Shown: positions 20,060 through 31,261, numbered from the stretch's first letter. The stretch: DNA of 64,000 bases from Proteus cibi (GCF_003144405.1 NZ_PENW01000009.1:310001-374000), one strand, 5' to 3'. The notes: generated by a model from the sequence alone, not told the origin. Made by a program: numbers and translations.

Positions 20060-22098
20060 TATTGGGCTCCTTTAGCCTCAGAAAGAACTGTCAATGTTGA
20101 ATCTTTATTTAAAATAGGGGGTAAAACCACGCCATCTTTATGGCAAGGCCCATAAATTTGGTTAAAAGGTACTGCGACTTGACCACGTTGTTTTAAAAAC
20201 TGAGTGATCTTCTCAGAGGGTTTAGTCCAATCCCCTCTTAATGCGACAACATCTGGCGCTGAAAGTGCCTCTTGGATCTCATCTCGCAATAATACATTGT
20301 ATTTGTTTGCTTTGCAGGTTACACACCAATCTGCGGTTACATCAATAAATACGCGTTTATTGTCGGCTAATGCTTGGTGTATCGCTTCTTCTGATAAAGG
20401 TTGCCAATTTATCGTATCTTGACCTGCAAGTGTTTGGCTTGCTGGTTGCTTCACAAATAGATAGGTGCCTCCACCTAAAAAGAGAGCAATAACAGCCGAA
20501 ATAAATACCGTTTTTTTGCCATAATGTCGTGCAATTGCTAACAATAAAAGCAAAGTAATGGCAATGAAAATAGCCATAACTATTGGCATTCCTAGGTGTG
20601 GAATAAGTAATGTAACTAACCAAATACTGGACAACAGCATCATAAAGCCTAAAACCACTCTTAGACGATTCATCCATTTACCTGGTTTTGGTAGTGCTTT
20701 GGCAATAGATGGAAATATTGCCACTAAGATCCAAGGTAAACTCATTCCAATCCCTAGAGCAGTAAAAATAAGCCATAGTTCATTAAGAGGGGCAATAAGT
20801 GCATAAGCGACGGCGGTTCCTAAAAACGGCGCTGAACAAGGTGTCGCAAGTAAAGTCGCAAATGCGCCTTCCCAAAAGTGTCGACTATATCCTTGTCCAC
20901 CCGCTGTTGCCATCTTGGTATTCATATTGCTACTTAAACGCAATTCAAATAATCCAAATAGATTTGCAGTAAAAATAGCAGTCACTAATACCATAAAACC
21001 AATAAACCAAGGACTTTGGAATTGAATTCCCCAGCCTAAGGCTTCTTGGCTATAACGTAAGCCTGTCATAAACAGAGCTAACGCCCAAAATGAGACTAAA
21101 ATCCCTAAAACAGAAACCGAGAACTGCTTGCGAATAACGCCTTTATCCCGATTTTCGAGATGTAAAATTGATCCCATTTTCATCGCAAGCACAGGTAATA
21201 CACAAGGCATCAAATTTAAAATTAAGCCACCTAATAGTGCAAAAGCAAGAATACTCCAAAGCCCAACACCTGAACTGGACGGTGGAATAATGTCCTCTTT
21301 TCCATGCCCTATGGTGTCATTAACTTGACGAGAAAAATCTTGGTCAGTAATAACAAAGGAAAGCACCTTACCTGAGATATCACCGGTAGCATCACCCCAA
21401 TCATCAGTCACATCAACGGTGACAAATAGGTTTTTATCTTGATGATTTAATTTTGGAATGCCATAAAGCATACCTTCAGGGGGATCAAGATAAATATTAG
21501 GCTTAACCCAAGCACCTTGCTCTCTTTGTAAGGAGATAGTGAGTTGACTATTGTGATACTCCGAAGAAACTGAAGAAATTAATCCTGTTCCAACAGGAAT
21601 TTTGGCCATTGCCTGATTATATTGCCATTCAAAATCAGCAGGCACAGGTTCGGTAAGATCTAAATCTAAAGTGTAGTCAGTCAGAATGCAGACATTACTG
21701 CATGTTGATAAAGTTAAAACACCCGTTAAACGATCAGCATGAACCGCGGATAACTCAATGGGGAAAATAACTTGTTTATCATAACCTTGCGTGTGAATAC
21801 CGGCCACATCAAAAGCTGAAGGCGAAGGCCAATGCCAATTCATTGTACTCACATCTTGCGACCAATTAATTTCAGGGGCTACACCACCTTCTCCAGGAGA
21901 ACGCCAATACGTTTTCCATCCAGATTCAAGTTGTACCTCAAGTAAAACTTTTACGTTACCTGCTGGGGACTTTTGTGCTGTCGCCCTAACTTGTGCATGA
22001 GAATTATCAGGCGTAGTTAACCAGCCTGTATCTGCGGCTTGAGAAGTAGATAAAGTAAATAGCGTTAATATCAACGCCATAACAAAAGAACGAAACAT
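20059..22098 (-). CDS. scsB: ScsB, DsbD-like transmembrane reductase
   Basis: Inner-membrane protein that passes electrons from cytoplasmic thioredoxin to periplasmic ScsC. The 679 residues comprise a signal peptide (about 1-21), a large periplasmic N-terminal domain with a CSNVC pair, an eight-segment membrane domain (about 280-540) with the Cys motifs MPCVLPVLAMK and ATPCSAPFLG, and a C-terminal thioredoxin domain with Cys592-Val-Thr-Cys595. This is the ScsB arrangement and differs from DsbD by its larger N-terminal part. It shares TAATG coupling with scsC. Confidence 0.94.
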   Translation of the reverse strand: MFRSFVMALILTLFTLSTSQAADTGWLTTPDNSHAQVRATAQKSPAGNVKVLLEVQLESGWKTYWRSPGEGGVAPEINWSQDVSTMNWHWPSPSAFDVAGIHTQGYDKQVIFPIELSAVHADRLTGVLTLSTCSNVCILTDYTLDLDLTEPVPADFEWQYNQAMAKIPVGTGLISSVSSEYHNSQLTISLQREQGAWVKPNIYLDPPEGMLYGIPKLNHQDKNLFVTVDVTDDWGDATGDISGKVLSFVITDQDFSRQVNDTIGHGKEDIIPPSSSGVGLWSILAFALLGGLILNLMPCVLPVLAMKMGSILHLENRDKGVIRKQFSVSVLGILVSFWALALFMTGLRYSQEALGWGIQFQSPWFIGFMVLVTAIFTANLFGLFELRLSSNMNTKMATAGGQGYSRHFWEGAFATLLATPCSAPFLGTAVAYALIAPLNELWLIFTALGIGMSLPWILVAIFPSIAKALPKPGKWMNRLRVVLGFMMLLSSIWLVTLLIPHLGMPIVMAIFIAITLLLLLAIARHYGKKTVFISAVIALFLGGGTYLFVKQPASQTLAGQDTINWQPLSEEAIHQALADNKRVFIDVTADWCVTCKANKYNVLLRDEIQEALSAPDVVALRGDWTKPSEKITQFLKQRGQVAVPFNQIYGPCHKDGVVLPPILNKDSTLTVLSEAKGAQ

Positions 22099-22182
22099 AA
22101 CAACTCCCTAAAAATTCCTACAACGCTACACATAGAGCCACGTCCAAAATAGACGCGCAGTCTTTTAGCTAAAAGGAAATTT

Positions 22183-22572
22183 CTAATCCCTCAAAATACA
22201 ATAATGAAGGTGAAGTCTGATTGGAGGAGGTGGATGGTGGTGTTTTTTCTGATTACGCTGACGCGAAACATAGATGGCAGCCATGCTTAACAATAGCAAT
22301 ACAGCCCATGAATGAAAAAATGGTTCTATTGTTAATGGAGGAACAGATAATAATGATTTGGCGCTTAACTCACAGGTAGATAATGAATAAGTGTGCTCTG
22401 TTCCGCTCTTCTCATCGGCAATTGGTGTTGATAGTGGGTAATGTGTTTGAGCAACAGCCGTTGCTAAGCGCTCACTAATGATGTGGGCACCTAATGAACG
22501 CTGAACAATACAACACAAAATCAGCAAAACTGTTATTACCACTAGCCAGCGACCTGACCGCCAATTACTCAT
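22183..22572 (-). CDS. scsA: ScsA-like small membrane protein
   Basis: A 129-residue protein with two predicted membrane segments (about 9-27 and 86-104), a central region with one Cys, and a His- and Pro-rich C-terminus (KKHHHPPPPIRLHLHYC) that could bind copper. Position at the head of scsBCD, size and topology fit ScsA of Salmonella, which is linked to copper tolerance and peroxide stress; sequence identity was not checked. The start has GAGGA six bases upstream. A small hairpin (22595-22609) lies in the leader, and 84 bases separate it from scsB. Confidence 0.75.
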   Translation of the reverse strand: MSNWRSGRWLVVITVLLILCCIVQRSLGAHIISERLATAVAQTHYPLSTPIADEKSGTEHTYSLSTCELSAKSLLSVPPLTIEPFFHSWAVLLLLSMAAIYVSRQRNQKKHHHPPPPIRLHLHYCILRD

Positions 22573-22937
22573 AGATGTTCCTCATCAATATGACCCGCTA
22601 TCTTAGCGGTAATCTACAGACAAACAACTCCTTAAGACAAACTTTACAAATCCCTACTTAGTTTATTTTTCGCATTATCTCAAATTTCCATCTTTACCCT
22701 TTATTTCTATAAGGTTTCTACTACAATAATTTTAAATATTGAAAACAACTTCCAAAAAAATAATCAACTATATTTGATTTCATTCTTTTATTGAGAGATA
22801 CCTCTCGTATTTCACAAATTGCACTTCCCAACGGTATGTTATTTGTTCTATCTATTAACATTATCAAAACAAATTAAAACAAAAAAGCAACACAAAGCAA
22901 AACACAAATATCACTTATCACCACGACAGGAGTTATT
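22573..22937. other. Divergent control region between scsA and gltI
   Basis: No gene is visible. A perfect hairpin CCGCTA-TCT-TAGCGG (22595-22609) lies in the scsA leader. A weak promoter-like pair TTCACA (22811-22816) and TATGTT (22835-22840) with an 18-base spacer points toward gltI. The rest is AT-rich. I found no convincing CueR or CpxR site. Confidence 0.4.
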
Positions 22938-23831
22938 ATGCGCATGCGTAAACTAGCATTATCATTAATGATTTTAGGGGCTGCAGGAGCTGTGCAGGCA
23001 GAAGAACTCACTGGCACCTTAAAGAAAATCAATGACAATGATATTATTATTGTTGGACACAGAGAATCCTCTGTTCCTTTCTCTTACTATGATAATCAAC
23101 AGAAAGTGGTTGGCTATTCTCAAGACTATTCCAACCTAATTGTGCAAGCTGTAAAAGACAAAATAGGCAAACCAAACTTACAAGTTCGCCTCATTCCTAT
23201 TACTTCTCAGAATCGCATTCCATTATTACAAAATGGTACATTTGATTTTGAATGTGGTTCAACAACCAACAATGAAGCTCGTCAGCAACAAGCTAGCTTC
23301 TCTAATACTATTTTCATTGTCGGTACACGTTTACTGGCGAAAAAAGACAGTGGAATTAAAGATTTTGCTGACTTGTCTGGTAAAAATGTTGTCGTAACAT
23401 CAGGCACAACATCTGAGATGTTACTCAATAAATTAAATGATGAGAAAAAGATGAATATGCGCATTATCAGCGCAAAAGACCATGGAGACTCATTCCGTAC
23501 ACTTGAATCCGGTCGTGCTGTTGCCTTTATGATGGATGACGCATTACTGGCTGGTGAACGTGCTAAAGCGAAAAAACCGGGTGAGTGGGAAATTGTAGGA
23601 ACCCCACAATCTGAAGAAGCTTATGGTTGTATGTTGCGTAAAGATGACACTCAATTCAAAGCGTTAATTGATGAAACTATCGCTAAAGCACAAAAATCGG
23701 GTGAAGCAGAAAAATCGTTCAATCGCTGGTTTAATGCACCAATCCCCCCTAAAAATCTTAACCTAGAATTCACCATCTCTGATGAAATGAAAGCATTATT
23801 TGCATCACCAAATGATAAGGCATTGAATTAA
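22938..23831 (+). CDS. gltI: Glutamate/aspartate ABC transporter, binding protein
   Basis: Periplasmic solute-binding protein delivering glutamate and aspartate to GltJKL. The 297 residues start with a signal peptide (cleavage near VQA-EE at 22) and keep GHRESSVPFSYYD, FDFECGSTTNN and the C-terminal SDEMKALF of E. coli GltI. Two Cys residues in the binding lobes (FECGS and YGCML) may form the family disulfide. GACAGGAGTTATT precedes the ATG. A hairpin between gltI and gltJ probably makes it more abundant than the membrane parts. Confidence 0.97.
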   Translation: MRMRKLALSLMILGAAGAVQAEELTGTLKKINDNDIIIVGHRESSVPFSYYDNQQKVVGYSQDYSNLIVQAVKDKIGKPNLQVRLIPITSQNRIPLLQNGTFDFECGSTTNNEARQQQASFSNTIFIVGTRLLAKKDSGIKDFADLSGKNVVVTSGTTSEMLLNKLNDEKKMNMRIISAKDHGDSFRTLESGRAVAFMMDDALLAGERAKAKKPGEWEIVGTPQSEEAYGCMLRKDDTQFKALIDETIAKAQKSGEAEKSFNRWFNAPIPPKNLNLEFTISDEMKALFASPNDKALN

Positions 23832-23901
23832 AAAACATAAGTAGTTGATGCAAAATACATAATTATAAAGTATCTGTTGGACAGACAGATCAGTGAAGTT
23901 T

Positions 23902-23928
23902 GGGGCAGCCGTTCCCTGCCCCTCTTTT
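23902..23928 (+). terminator. Attenuating hairpin between gltI and gltJ
   Basis: GGGGCAG (23902-23908) and CTGCCCC (23916-23922) form a GC-rich stem followed by TCTTTTT. It lies within the operon, 70 bases after gltI, so it probably acts as a partial terminator or as a 3' RNA stabiliser. Confidence 0.7.
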
Positions 23929-23945
23929 TCACCGGAGGTGAAATC

Positions 23946-24686
23946 ATGTCGATTGATTGGGATTGGGGGATATTCTTCCAAGAAGCCCCATTCGGAAACA
24001 CCACATACTTAGGATGGCTGATTTCTGGCTTCCAAGTCACTATTGCCTTATCTCTATGCGCTTGGGTTATTGCCTTTCTTGTTGGTTCTTTATTCGGAAT
24101 TTTACGCACCGTCCCTAATCGCTGGCTTTCAAGCTTAGGCACTGTTTATGTTGAGTTATTCCGTAACGTACCACTTATTGTTCAATTCTTTACGTGGTAT
24201 CTCGTTATTCCTGAACTATTACCTCAATCTATTGGCGATTGGTTTAAAATGGACTTAGCGCCAAATGTGCAATTTTTTGTCTCATCAGCACTTTGCTTAG
24301 GTTTATTTACCGCAGCGCGTATGTGTGAACAAGTGAGAGCCGCAATAAACTCATTACCTCGAGGTCAAAAAGCCGCGGGCTTAGCATTGGGCTTAACTTT
24401 ACCCCAAACTTATCGTTATGTTTTATTACCCAATGCATACCGAGTCATTATTCCACCAATGACATCCGAAATGCTCAATCTTGTGAAAAACTCAGCGATT
24501 GCCTCTACTATCGGGCTTATCGATATGGCGGCACAAGCGAATAAACTTCTCGACTATTCAGCCAAAGCGTATGAGTCATTCACAGCAATCACACTCGCCT
24601 ATGTATTTATCAATGTCATCATTATGCTAATAATGCATTGGCTTGAAAAACGCGTTCGCTTACCTGGCACAACAGGGGGTCAATAA
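23946..24686 (+). CDS. gltJ: Glutamate/aspartate ABC transporter, permease GltJ
   Basis: Inner-membrane permease of the HisM/GlnP type with about five membrane segments; it pairs with GltK. The 246 residues equal the E. coli length and contain [13 protein letters not shown] and the EAA-loop region [18 protein letters not shown] chose the ATG at 23946 because GGAGGTG precedes it and [11 protein letters not shown] matches the family; an upstream in-frame start at 23877 reads through the intercistronic hairpin. The stop overlaps the gltK start (TAATG). Confidence 0.96.
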   Translation: MSIDWDWGIFFQEAPFGNTTYLGWLISGFQVTIALSLCAWVIAFLVGSLFGILRTVPNRWLSSLGTVYVELFRNVPLIVQFFTWYLVIPELLPQSIGDWFKMDLAPNVQFFVSSALCLGLFTAARMCEQVRAAINSLPRGQKAAGLALGLTLPQTYRYVLLPNAYRVIIPPMTSEMLNLVKNSAIASTIGLIDMAAQANKLLDYSAKAYESFTAITLAYVFINVIIMLIMHWLEKRVRLPGTTGGQ

Positions 24687-25360
24687 TGTACGAATTTGAC
24701 TGGAGTTCTGTTGTTCCAAGCCTACCATTTTTAGTTGATGGAATGGCTATCACACTAAAAATCACTATCACAGCGATTGTGGTCGGTATTTTATGGGGAA
24801 CAGTGCTTGCTGTTATGCGTCTGTCTACCTTCAAGCCTATTAGCTGGTTTGCTGCCGCTTACGTGAATACCTTTCGTTCTATTCCATTAGTCATGGTATT
24901 GCTGTGGTTTTATTTAATTGTGCCTAACATATTACAAAATGTTCTAGGACTTTCACCGAAAAGTGATATCCGTTTAATTTCAGCAATGATAGCGTTCTCT
25001 TTATTTGAAGCAGCCTATTACTCTGAAATTATAAGAGCAGGTATTCAAAGTGTTAGCAAAGGACAATTTTCAGCCTCACTCGCATTAGGTATGACCAAAT
25101 CACAAACAATGCGTTTAGTGATCCTACCTCAAGCTTTTCGAGCCATGATCCCGCTTTTACTAACTCAAGGCATTGTATTATTCCAAGATACATCCTTAGT
25201 TTATGTTTTAAGTCTTACTGACTTTTTCAGAACAGCGGCAAATATTGGAGAACGAGATGGTACACAAGTTGAAATGATCCTCTTTGCTGGTTTTGTTTAT
25301 TTTGTCATTAGCTTCGCCGCTTCGATGTTAGTGAACTTTCTTAAAAAAAGGACTACCTAG
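24686..25360 (+). CDS. gltK: Glutamate/aspartate ABC transporter, permease GltK
   Basis: Second membrane subunit of the glutamate/aspartate importer. The 224 residues have the length and order of E. coli GltK, with [16 protein letters not shown] in the first half and the EAA-loop [19 protein letters not shown] contacting GltL. Its ATG overlaps the gltJ stop by one base, and gltL follows immediately, so the three genes are translationally linked. Confidence 0.96.
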   Translation: MYEFDWSSVVPSLPFLVDGMAITLKITITAIVVGILWGTVLAVMRLSTFKPISWFAAAYVNTFRSIPLVMVLLWFYLIVPNILQNVLGLSPKSDIRLISAMIAFSLFEAAYYSEIIRAGIQSVSKGQFSASLALGMTKSQTMRLVILPQAFRAMIPLLLTQGIVLFQDTSLVYVLSLTDFFRTAANIGERDGTQVEMILFAGFVYFVISFAASMLVNFLKKRTT

Positions 25361-26086
25361 ATGATTTCCCTAAAAGACGTATCCAAATGGTATGGTCAGT
25401 TCCAAGTACTGACTGAATGTTCCACTGAAGTTAAAAAGGGGGAAGTTGTTGTTGTCTGTGGGCCTTCTGGATCAGGTAAATCAACACTGATCAAAACAGT
25501 GAATGGCTTAGAGCCTATACAACAAGGCGAAATCCTTGTTAATGAAATCAAAGTCAATGATAAACACACTGATCTTGCTAAATTACGAGCAAAAGTGGGT
25601 ATGGTATTCCAACATTTTGAACTCTTCCCTCACCTCTCTATTATTGAGAATCTGACGCTGGCACAAGTTAAAGTGCTTAATAGAGAGAAAGAGGCAGCAA
25701 AAGAGAAAGGGTTAAAGCTATTAGAGCGCGTAGGATTAGCAAGCCATGCCAACAAATATCCCGCTCAACTTTCAGGTGGTCAGCAACAACGTGTCGCCAT
25801 AGCTCGCGCATTATGTATGGACCCAATTGCAATGTTATTTGATGAACCGACATCAGCGCTTGATCCTGAAATGATTAATGAAGTCCTTGATGTAATGGTA
25901 GAGCTTGCAAATGAAGGTATGACGATGATGGTAGTGACCCATGAAATGGGTTTTGCTAAAAAAGTTGCTGACCGTATTATTTTTATGGATGAAGGTCGAA
26001 TTGTGGAAGATAGACCTAAAAATGACTTTTTTGATAATCCAAAATCAGCGCGAGCAAAAGATTTTCTTGCTAAAATTCTACACTAA
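25361..26086 (+). CDS. gltL: Glutamate/aspartate ABC transporter, ATPase GltL
   Basis: Cytoplasmic ATPase powering GltIJK uptake. The 241 residues contain Walker [10 protein letters not shown] (34-42), the Q-loop [11 protein letters not shown], signature LSGGQQQR, Walker [13 protein letters not shown] and the H-loop VTHEMGFA. It starts directly after the gltK stop codon. A hairpin without a T tail follows 16 bases after the gene. Confidence 0.97.
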   Translation: MISLKDVSKWYGQFQVLTECSTEVKKGEVVVVCGPSGSGKSTLIKTVNGLEPIQQGEILVNEIKVNDKHTDLAKLRAKVGMVFQHFELFPHLSIIENLTLAQVKVLNREKEAAKEKGLKLLERVGLASHANKYPAQLSGGQQQRVAIARALCMDPIAMLFDEPTSALDPEMINEVLDVMVELANEGMTMMVVTHEMGFAKKVADRIIFMDEGRIVEDRPKNDFFDNPKSARAKDFLAKILH

Positions 26087-26102
26087 ACCTCACATCCCCT
26101 CT

Positions 26103-26129
26103 GCTGGCGTGCTTTTTTAGCACGTCAGC
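26103..26129 (+). terminator. Hairpin downstream of gltL
   Basis: GCTGGCGTGCT (26103-26113) and AGCACGTCAGC (26119-26129) pair over eleven bases with one G-T and a T-rich loop. There is no T run after it, so termination may need Rho or the structure may protect the mRNA end. Confidence 0.6.
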
Positions 26130-26412
26130 CCAAAATAATAATTTCGATTAACCTCGCAACTAAATATCAAACAATCTTCTTTTTTCGCAATATCGCGATT
26201 ATTTTTTCATAAAATACGCATTTATTATCTTTTTGCGTTAACTCTTTCCAAGATATCTCGCAATTGTATTGAAAAAGTTATGCAAACAGTGGCTTTCATT
26301 GAGATCAATAGTTGTGGCTATTAGACAAAATCAGCTATGCTATGCAAGTCTTAATTTCATAATAGCGGTTACCCTCCGGTAGCCATTAATTCACCATAGG
26401 ATTATCGGTGCC
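26130..26412 (+). promoter_or_regulatory. leuS upstream region with leader hairpin
   Basis: A possible promoter is TTGTGG (26312-26317), an 18-base gap and TATGCT (26336-26341). Downstream, GGTTACC (26367-26373) and GGTAGCC (26378-26384) form a seven-pair hairpin with a four-base loop, about 30 bases before the leuS ATG. I see no leader peptide with Leu codons. The earlier part of the region is plain AT-rich sequence. Confidence 0.4.
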
Positions 26413-28995
26413 ATGCAAGAACAATATCGTCCTGAAGATATAGAGCAAACTATCCAGGAACACTGGGAAAAGAACAATACATTTAAAGTGACAGAAGATA
26501 GTAACAAAGAAAAATATTACTGCCTGTCAATGCTACCTTATCCTTCTGGCCGACTACACATGGGACACGTCCGTAACTACACCATTGGTGACGTGATTTC
26601 CCGTTATCAACGTATGCAAGGTAAAAATGTCTTACAACCTATCGGTTGGGATGCATTTGGCTTACCCGCAGAAGGTGCCGCTGTAAAAAATAATACCGCG
26701 CCAGCGCCGTGGACTTACGAAAATATCAATTATATGAAAAACCAGTTAAAGAAACTGGGTTTTGGTTATGATTGGGATCGGGAAGTCACAACCTGTACAC
26801 CAGAATATTATCGCTGGGAGCAGTGGTTCTTTACTAAGTTATATGAAAAAGGCTTAGTTTATAAAAAGACCTCGGCTGTTAACTGGTGCCCACACGACTT
26901 AACGGTTTTAGCCAACGAACAAGTTATCGATGGCTGTTGCTGGCGTTGTGATACCCCTGTTGAGCGTAAAGAAATTCCACAGTGGTTTATCAAAATTACT
27001 GAGTATGCAGAAGAGCTATTAAACGATTTAGATACGTTAGATGAGTGGCCAGAACAAGTTAAGACCATGCAACGTAACTGGATTGGTCGCTCAGAAGGTG
27101 TCGAAATTAAATTTGATGTTGCTGACAGCAACGACACAATGACCGTTTATACAACACGTCCTGATACATTTATGGGCGTCACTTATGTTGCAGTTGCCGC
27201 GGGTCACCCATTAGCGCAAAAAGCAGCTCAAAATAATCCTGATGTTCAACACTTCATTGATGAATGCCGTAACATGAAAATGGCAGAAGCCGATATGGCA
27301 ACAATGGAGAAAAAAGGGATTGCAACGGGTCTTTATGCTATTCATCCATTAACAAAAGAGAAAGTCGCTATTTGGGTTGCTAACTTTGTATTAATGGAAT
27401 ACGGCACAGGTGCTGTCATGGCTGTTCCAGGTCATGATGAACGTGACTGGGAATTTGCAACTAAATACAACTTACCAATTAAAGCTGTTATTGCAGATGC
27501 TGAAGGTAATCAACCTGACTTATCTGAAGGCGCATTAACCGAGAAAAATAGCCTGATTAACTCTGGTGAATTCTCTGGATTAGACAACCAAACTGGCTTT
27601 AATGCAATTGCAGATAAACTGGCACAAATGGGTGTTGGTGAGCGTAAAGTTAACTACCGTTTACGTGATTGGGGGGTTTCTCGTCAACGTTATTGGGGTG
27701 CGCCAATTCCAATGGCAACGTTAGAAGACGGTACTGTTGTTCCTGTTCCTGAAGATCAACTGCCCGTTATCCTGCCAGAAGATGTTAAAATGGACGGGAT
27801 CACCAGCCCAATTAAAGCAGATCCTGAGTGGGCAAAAACCACAATTAATGGTCAGCCCGCATTACGTGAAACTGATACTTTTGACACCTTTATGGAATCT
27901 TCTTGGTATTACGCTCGTTATACCTGCCCTGATTACGATAAAGGCATGTTAGATCCGCAAGCGGCTAACTATTGGTTACCTGTTGACTGGTATATTGGTG
28001 GTATTGAACACGCTATCATGCACTTAATGTATTTCCGTTTCTTCCATAAACTGATGCGTGATGCTGGTTTAGTTAACTCAGATGAACCTGCAAAACGCTT
28101 ACTGTGTCAAGGCATGGTATTAGCGGATGCGTTCTATTACACAGGTGAAGACGGTGCTCGTCATTGGGTATCTCCTGCAGAAGCTATTGTTGAACGTGAT
28201 GAGAAAAATCGCATCATTAAAGCGACTGACAGCGAAGGTCATGAATTGACTTATGCTGGCATGAGCAAAATGTCTAAATCTAAAAATAACGGTATCGACC
28301 CACAAACTATGGTTGAACGTTATGGTGCCGATACAGTTCGTTTATTTATGATGTTTGCTGCTCCACCAGAATTAACACTGGAATGGCAAGAGTCTAGTGT
28401 TGAAGGTGCAAACCGTTTCTTACGTCGTTTATGGCGTCTAGTACACGAACACACTCAAAAAGGAGCGACACAGTCTCTTGATCTGTCTGCACTGACAGAC
28501 GAACAAAAAGACTTACGTCGTGACTTACATAAAACAATTGCAAAAGTATCTGATGACGTAGGTCGTCGTTTAGCCTTTAACACTGCGATTGCTGCCATTA
28601 TGGAGTTAATGAATAAATTAACTCGCGCAACACAAGAAACGGAACAAGATCGTGCTTTAATGCAAGAAGCCTTAGAAGCCATTGTTCGTATGCTTTCTCC
28701 AATCATCCCTCATGCTTGTTTTGTTATGTGGCAAGCATTAGGTGGAAAAGAGGACGTTGATGTTGCACCATGGCCAGTTGCTGATGAAGAAGCGATGATC
28801 GACGACACCAAGCTGATCATCGTTCAAGTGAATGGTAAAGTGCGTGGTCGAGTCACTGTTCCGGCTAATTCAGAAAAAGAATATGTTCAGGAAATGGCGA
28901 CAAAAGAGTACAGTGTTGCTAAATACTTGGAAGATGTGACTGTTCGTAAAGTCATTTATGTGCCAGGAAAATTACTGAACATCGTTGTTGGCTGA
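26413..28995 (+). CDS. leuS: Leucyl-tRNA synthetase
   Basis: Cytoplasmic class I synthetase charging tRNA-Leu, with an editing (CP1) domain. The 860 residues equal the E. coli length. The HIGH-type motif is HMGH in [11 protein letters not shown] near residue 50, KMSKS starts at Lys619, and the editing pocket TTRPDTFMG is present. The start codon has AGGA about twelve bases upstream. It heads leuS-lptE-holA-nadD, with lptE only 12 bases downstream. Two of its tRNA substrates lie in the tRNA cluster of this window. Confidence 0.98.
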   Translation: MQEQYRPEDIEQTIQEHWEKNNTFKVTEDSNKEKYYCLSMLPYPSGRLHMGHVRNYTIGDVISRYQRMQGKNVLQPIGWDAFGLPAEGAAVKNNTAPAPWTYENINYMKNQLKKLGFGYDWDREVTTCTPEYYRWEQWFFTKLYEKGLVYKKTSAVNWCPHDLTVLANEQVIDGCCWRCDTPVERKEIPQWFIKITEYAEELLNDLDTLDEWPEQVKTMQRNWIGRSEGVEIKFDVADSNDTMTVYTTRPDTFMGVTYVAVAAGHPLAQKAAQNNPDVQHFIDECRNMKMAEADMATMEKKGIATGLYAIHPLTKEKVAIWVANFVLMEYGTGAVMAVPGHDERDWEFATKYNLPIKAVIADAEGNQPDLSEGALTEKNSLINSGEFSGLDNQTGFNAIADKLAQMGVGERKVNYRLRDWGVSRQRYWGAPIPMATLEDGTVVPVPEDQLPVILPEDVKMDGITSPIKADPEWAKTTINGQPALRETDTFDTFMESSWYYARYTCPDYDKGMLDPQAANYWLPVDWYIGGIEHAIMHLMYFRFFHKLMRDAGLVNSDEPAKRLLCQGMVLADAFYYTGEDGARHWVSPAEAIVERDEKNRIIKATDSEGHELTYAGMSKMSKSKNNGIDPQTMVERYGADTVRLFMMFAAPPELTLEWQESSVEGANRFLRRLWRLVHEHTQKGATQSLDLSALTDEQKDLRRDLHKTIAKVSDDVGRRLAFNTAIAAIMELMNKLTRATQETEQDRALMQEALEAIVRMLSPIIPHACFVMWQALGGKEDVDVAPWPVADEEAMIDDTKLIIVQVNGKVRGRVTVPANSEKEYVQEMATKEYSVAKYLEDVTVRKVIYVPGKLLNIVVG

Positions 28996-29007
28996 TAAGG
29001 AGGCCTA

Positions 29008-29556
29008 GTGCGATATCTACTTTCGCTATTTTTCGGTTTAGCGGTGTTAATCACCGCTGGCTGTGGTTTTCACCTTCAAGGTAAAACTCAGGTTCCAGCA
29101 GAATTAAAAACGCTTTATCTTAGCTCTAGTGACCCTTATGGCCCATTATCTCGTGTCATGCGTCAACAACTTAGACTTAGTGGTGTTCAGCTCGTTGAAA
29201 ATCCAACAGCCAATATCCCTATTCTTAAAATTGTCGGTTCATCAGAAAGTAAAGAGACCGTTTCTGTGTATCAAGACGGTAAATCAGCAGAACGTCAGTT
29301 AACATTTTTGCTTGATGCACAAGTGATTATGCCTGATGGTACGATTTACCCAATTTCATCACAGGTTTCACGTCCATTCTTCGATAACCCATTAGAAGCA
29401 TTAGCGAAAGATGCTGAAAATGACATTATCAAGCAAGAGATGCGTGAACAAGCGACAGCAATATTAGTGCGTAAATTATTGGTGGTTCACAACGCTGAAC
29501 GCCAAAAAGCGGCACAAGCTGAGCAGGCAAAACAGATAATCTCACCAGCCAAATGA
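29008..29556 (+). CDS. lptE: LPS-assembly lipoprotein LptE
   Basis: Outer-membrane lipoprotein that plugs the LptD barrel and helps insert lipopolysaccharide at the cell surface. The 182 residues begin with a lipoprotein signal ending in ITAGC, so Cys19 is the acylated residue. GFHLQG and the beta-alpha layout follow E. coli LptE (RlpB). The start is GTG, preceded by a near-perfect AAGGAGG. The stop overlaps the holA start by four bases (ATGA). Confidence 0.94.
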   Translation: MRYLLSLFFGLAVLITAGCGFHLQGKTQVPAELKTLYLSSSDPYGPLSRVMRQQLRLSGVQLVENPTANIPILKIVGSSESKETVSVYQDGKSAERQLTFLLDAQVIMPDGTIYPISSQVSRPFFDNPLEALAKDAENDIIKQEMREQATAILVRKLLVVHNAERQKAAQAEQAKQIISPAK

Positions 29557-30587
29557 TCCGCTTATATCCAGAACAACTGAATGCGCAGCTCCAAGAGGGG
29601 CTGCGCCAAAGTTACCTACTCTGGGGTAATGAACCACTGTTACTCCAAGAGTCTCAAGATGCTATTCAATCCGTGGCTAAATCCCAAGGATTTATCGAAC
29701 ATTATCAATTTACCCTTGATAATAATACGGACTGGAATGAAATTTACTCGCTTTGTCAATCGCTAAGCCTTTTTTCTCAAAGACAATCTCTTTTACTGCA
29801 TTTACCTGAAAATGGTCCCAATGCAGCAATGTCAGAGAAACTCACTCGCCTATCTCAAGAATTACATCAAGATTTATTGTTGATTTTACGTGGCAATAAA
29901 CTCACAAAAGCACAAGAAAATAGTGAATGGTTTAAAACACTAAGCCAACATGGAACCTATGTTTCTTGTCTGACTCCAGAACTTGATAAATTACCCAATT
30001 GGGTTGCGCGCCGAGCAAAACAAAAAGGGTTAGCGCTGGATGAACAAGGTAATCAGTTACTTTGCTACTGTTATGAAGGAAATTTACTGGCACTAGCACA
30101 AGCCATCGAACGCCTTTCTCTGTTGTATCCTGACGGTAAGTTAACGCTCCCAAGAGTGGAAGCAGCGGTCAATGATGCATCTCATTTTACCCCTTATCAC
30201 TGGGTCGATGCATTACTTGCAGGGAAAACACAACGTGCATGGCATATCTTGCAACAACTCAAAAGAGAAGACGCTGAACCGGTTATTTTACTCAGAACTT
30301 TACAACGTGAATTGATGCAGCTGATTATGCTACATCGTGAATCTAAAACAGCGTCATTAAAAACGATATTTGATAAACATCGAATTTGGCAGAACCGGCG
30401 CCCAATATTCACAGCCGCACTACAACGTTTATCTGAACATCAATTGCTGACAGCAATACGATTACTTGCAACCATTGAAATTACGATTAAGCAAGATTAT
30501 GGACAGACTGTTTGGCCCTCTCTTAGTGCCCTGGGCTTATTACTTTGTGGAAAAGCATTACCTGAAGGATTTGTAAGTCATGCCTAG
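29553..30587 (+). CDS. holA: DNA polymerase III delta subunit
   Basis: Subunit of the clamp loader that opens the beta clamp during replication. The 344 residues match E. coli HolA (343) in length and in the opening [24 protein letters not shown] and the C-terminal [14 protein letters not shown]. The N-terminal degenerate AAA+ fold is followed by the helical collar domain. It overlaps lptE at its start and nadD at its end (eight bases), indicating coupled translation. Confidence 0.95.
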   Translation: MIRLYPEQLNAQLQEGLRQSYLLWGNEPLLLQESQDAIQSVAKSQGFIEHYQFTLDNNTDWNEIYSLCQSLSLFSQRQSLLLHLPENGPNAAMSEKLTRLSQELHQDLLLILRGNKLTKAQENSEWFKTLSQHGTYVSCLTPELDKLPNWVARRAKQKGLALDEQGNQLLCYCYEGNLLALAQAIERLSLLYPDGKLTLPRVEAAVNDASHFTPYHWVDALLAGKTQRAWHILQQLKREDAEPVILLRTLQRELMQLIMLHRESKTASLKTIFDKHRIWQNRRPIFTAALQRLSEHQLLTAIRLLATIEITIKQDYGQTVWPSLSALGLLLCGKALPEGFVSHA

Positions 30588-31251
30588 AACCCATCACTCA
30601 ACACCTTTAATTAACCAAGCCATCGCTTTATATGGTGGCACATTTGATCCTATTCATTATGGGCATTTGCGTCCAGTTGAAGCACTTTCAGGATTAATTG
30701 GTTTAAAAGAAGTGATTTGGCTACCTAACAATATTCCTCCTCATCGCCCTCAACCCGAGGCATCTTCTCAGCAACGTCTTGAAATGGTGCAACTTGCTCT
30801 TGAGCCATATTCTTCATTTAAAGTCGATACTCGAGAGCTTGAGAAACCAACACCTTCTTATACTATTGAGACATTAAGGGACTTCAGAAAAGAAATTGGT
30901 GATAAGCAACCCTTAGCTTTTATTATTGGTCAAGATTCATTGCTTTCAATTAATACGTGGCATCAGTGGGATAAACTTTTGGATGTATGCCATTTGCTAG
31001 TTTGCGCCCGTCCCGGTTATCAAACCCATTTTGAAAACACACAAATGCAAACTTGGCTAACCCAGCATCAGACAAAACAGCAAGAAGATATTCATTGCTT
31101 ACCTTCAGGAAAAATTTTTCTGGCTGATACTCCTCTTTATAATATTTCAGCGACAGACATTCGCGCTCGTCACAAAGCCGGTCTAAATTGTCACGATTTA
31201 CTCCCCAACTCCGTTGAAGACTATATTCGCCAGCAACAACTTTATAAATAA
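30580..31251 (+). CDS. nadD: Nicotinate-mononucleotide adenylyltransferase
   Basis: Cytoplasmic enzyme forming nicotinic acid adenine dinucleotide in NAD synthesis. The 223 residues carry the nucleotidyltransferase signature [11 protein letters not shown] (19-29), [14 protein letters not shown] and ISATDIR near the C-terminus. The N-terminus is about ten residues longer than in E. coli. In E. coli cobC and then rsfS follow; here a minus-strand YbgA-like gene and a non-coding stretch intervene. Confidence 0.95.
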   Translation: MPRTHHSTPLINQAIALYGGTFDPIHYGHLRPVEALSGLIGLKEVIWLPNNIPPHRPQPEASSQQRLEMVQLALEPYSSFKVDTRELEKPTPSYTIETLRDFRKEIGDKQPLAFIIGQDSLLSINTWHQWDKLLDVCHLLVCARPGYQTHFENTQMQTWLTQHQTKQQEDIHCLPSGKIFLADTPLYNISATDIRARHKAGLNCHDLLPNSVEDYIRQQQLYK

Positions 31252-31261
31252 GGTATTAATT

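Noticed and set aside
20357..20677. 106-residue frame on the same strand as scsB but in another phase
   Set aside because: It lies wholly within scsB, whose membrane and thioredoxin motifs continue intact in the main frame. There is no sign of a frameshift.
24622..24834. Antisense frames at the gltJ-gltK junction and elsewhere in gltIJKL
   Set aside because: No ribosome binding sites, and the plus-strand genes are complete with expected overlaps.
26365..26390. Leader-peptide attenuator upstream of leuS
   Set aside because: The hairpin is real, but there is no short frame with a run of Leu codons and no T tail, so classical attenuation is not supported.
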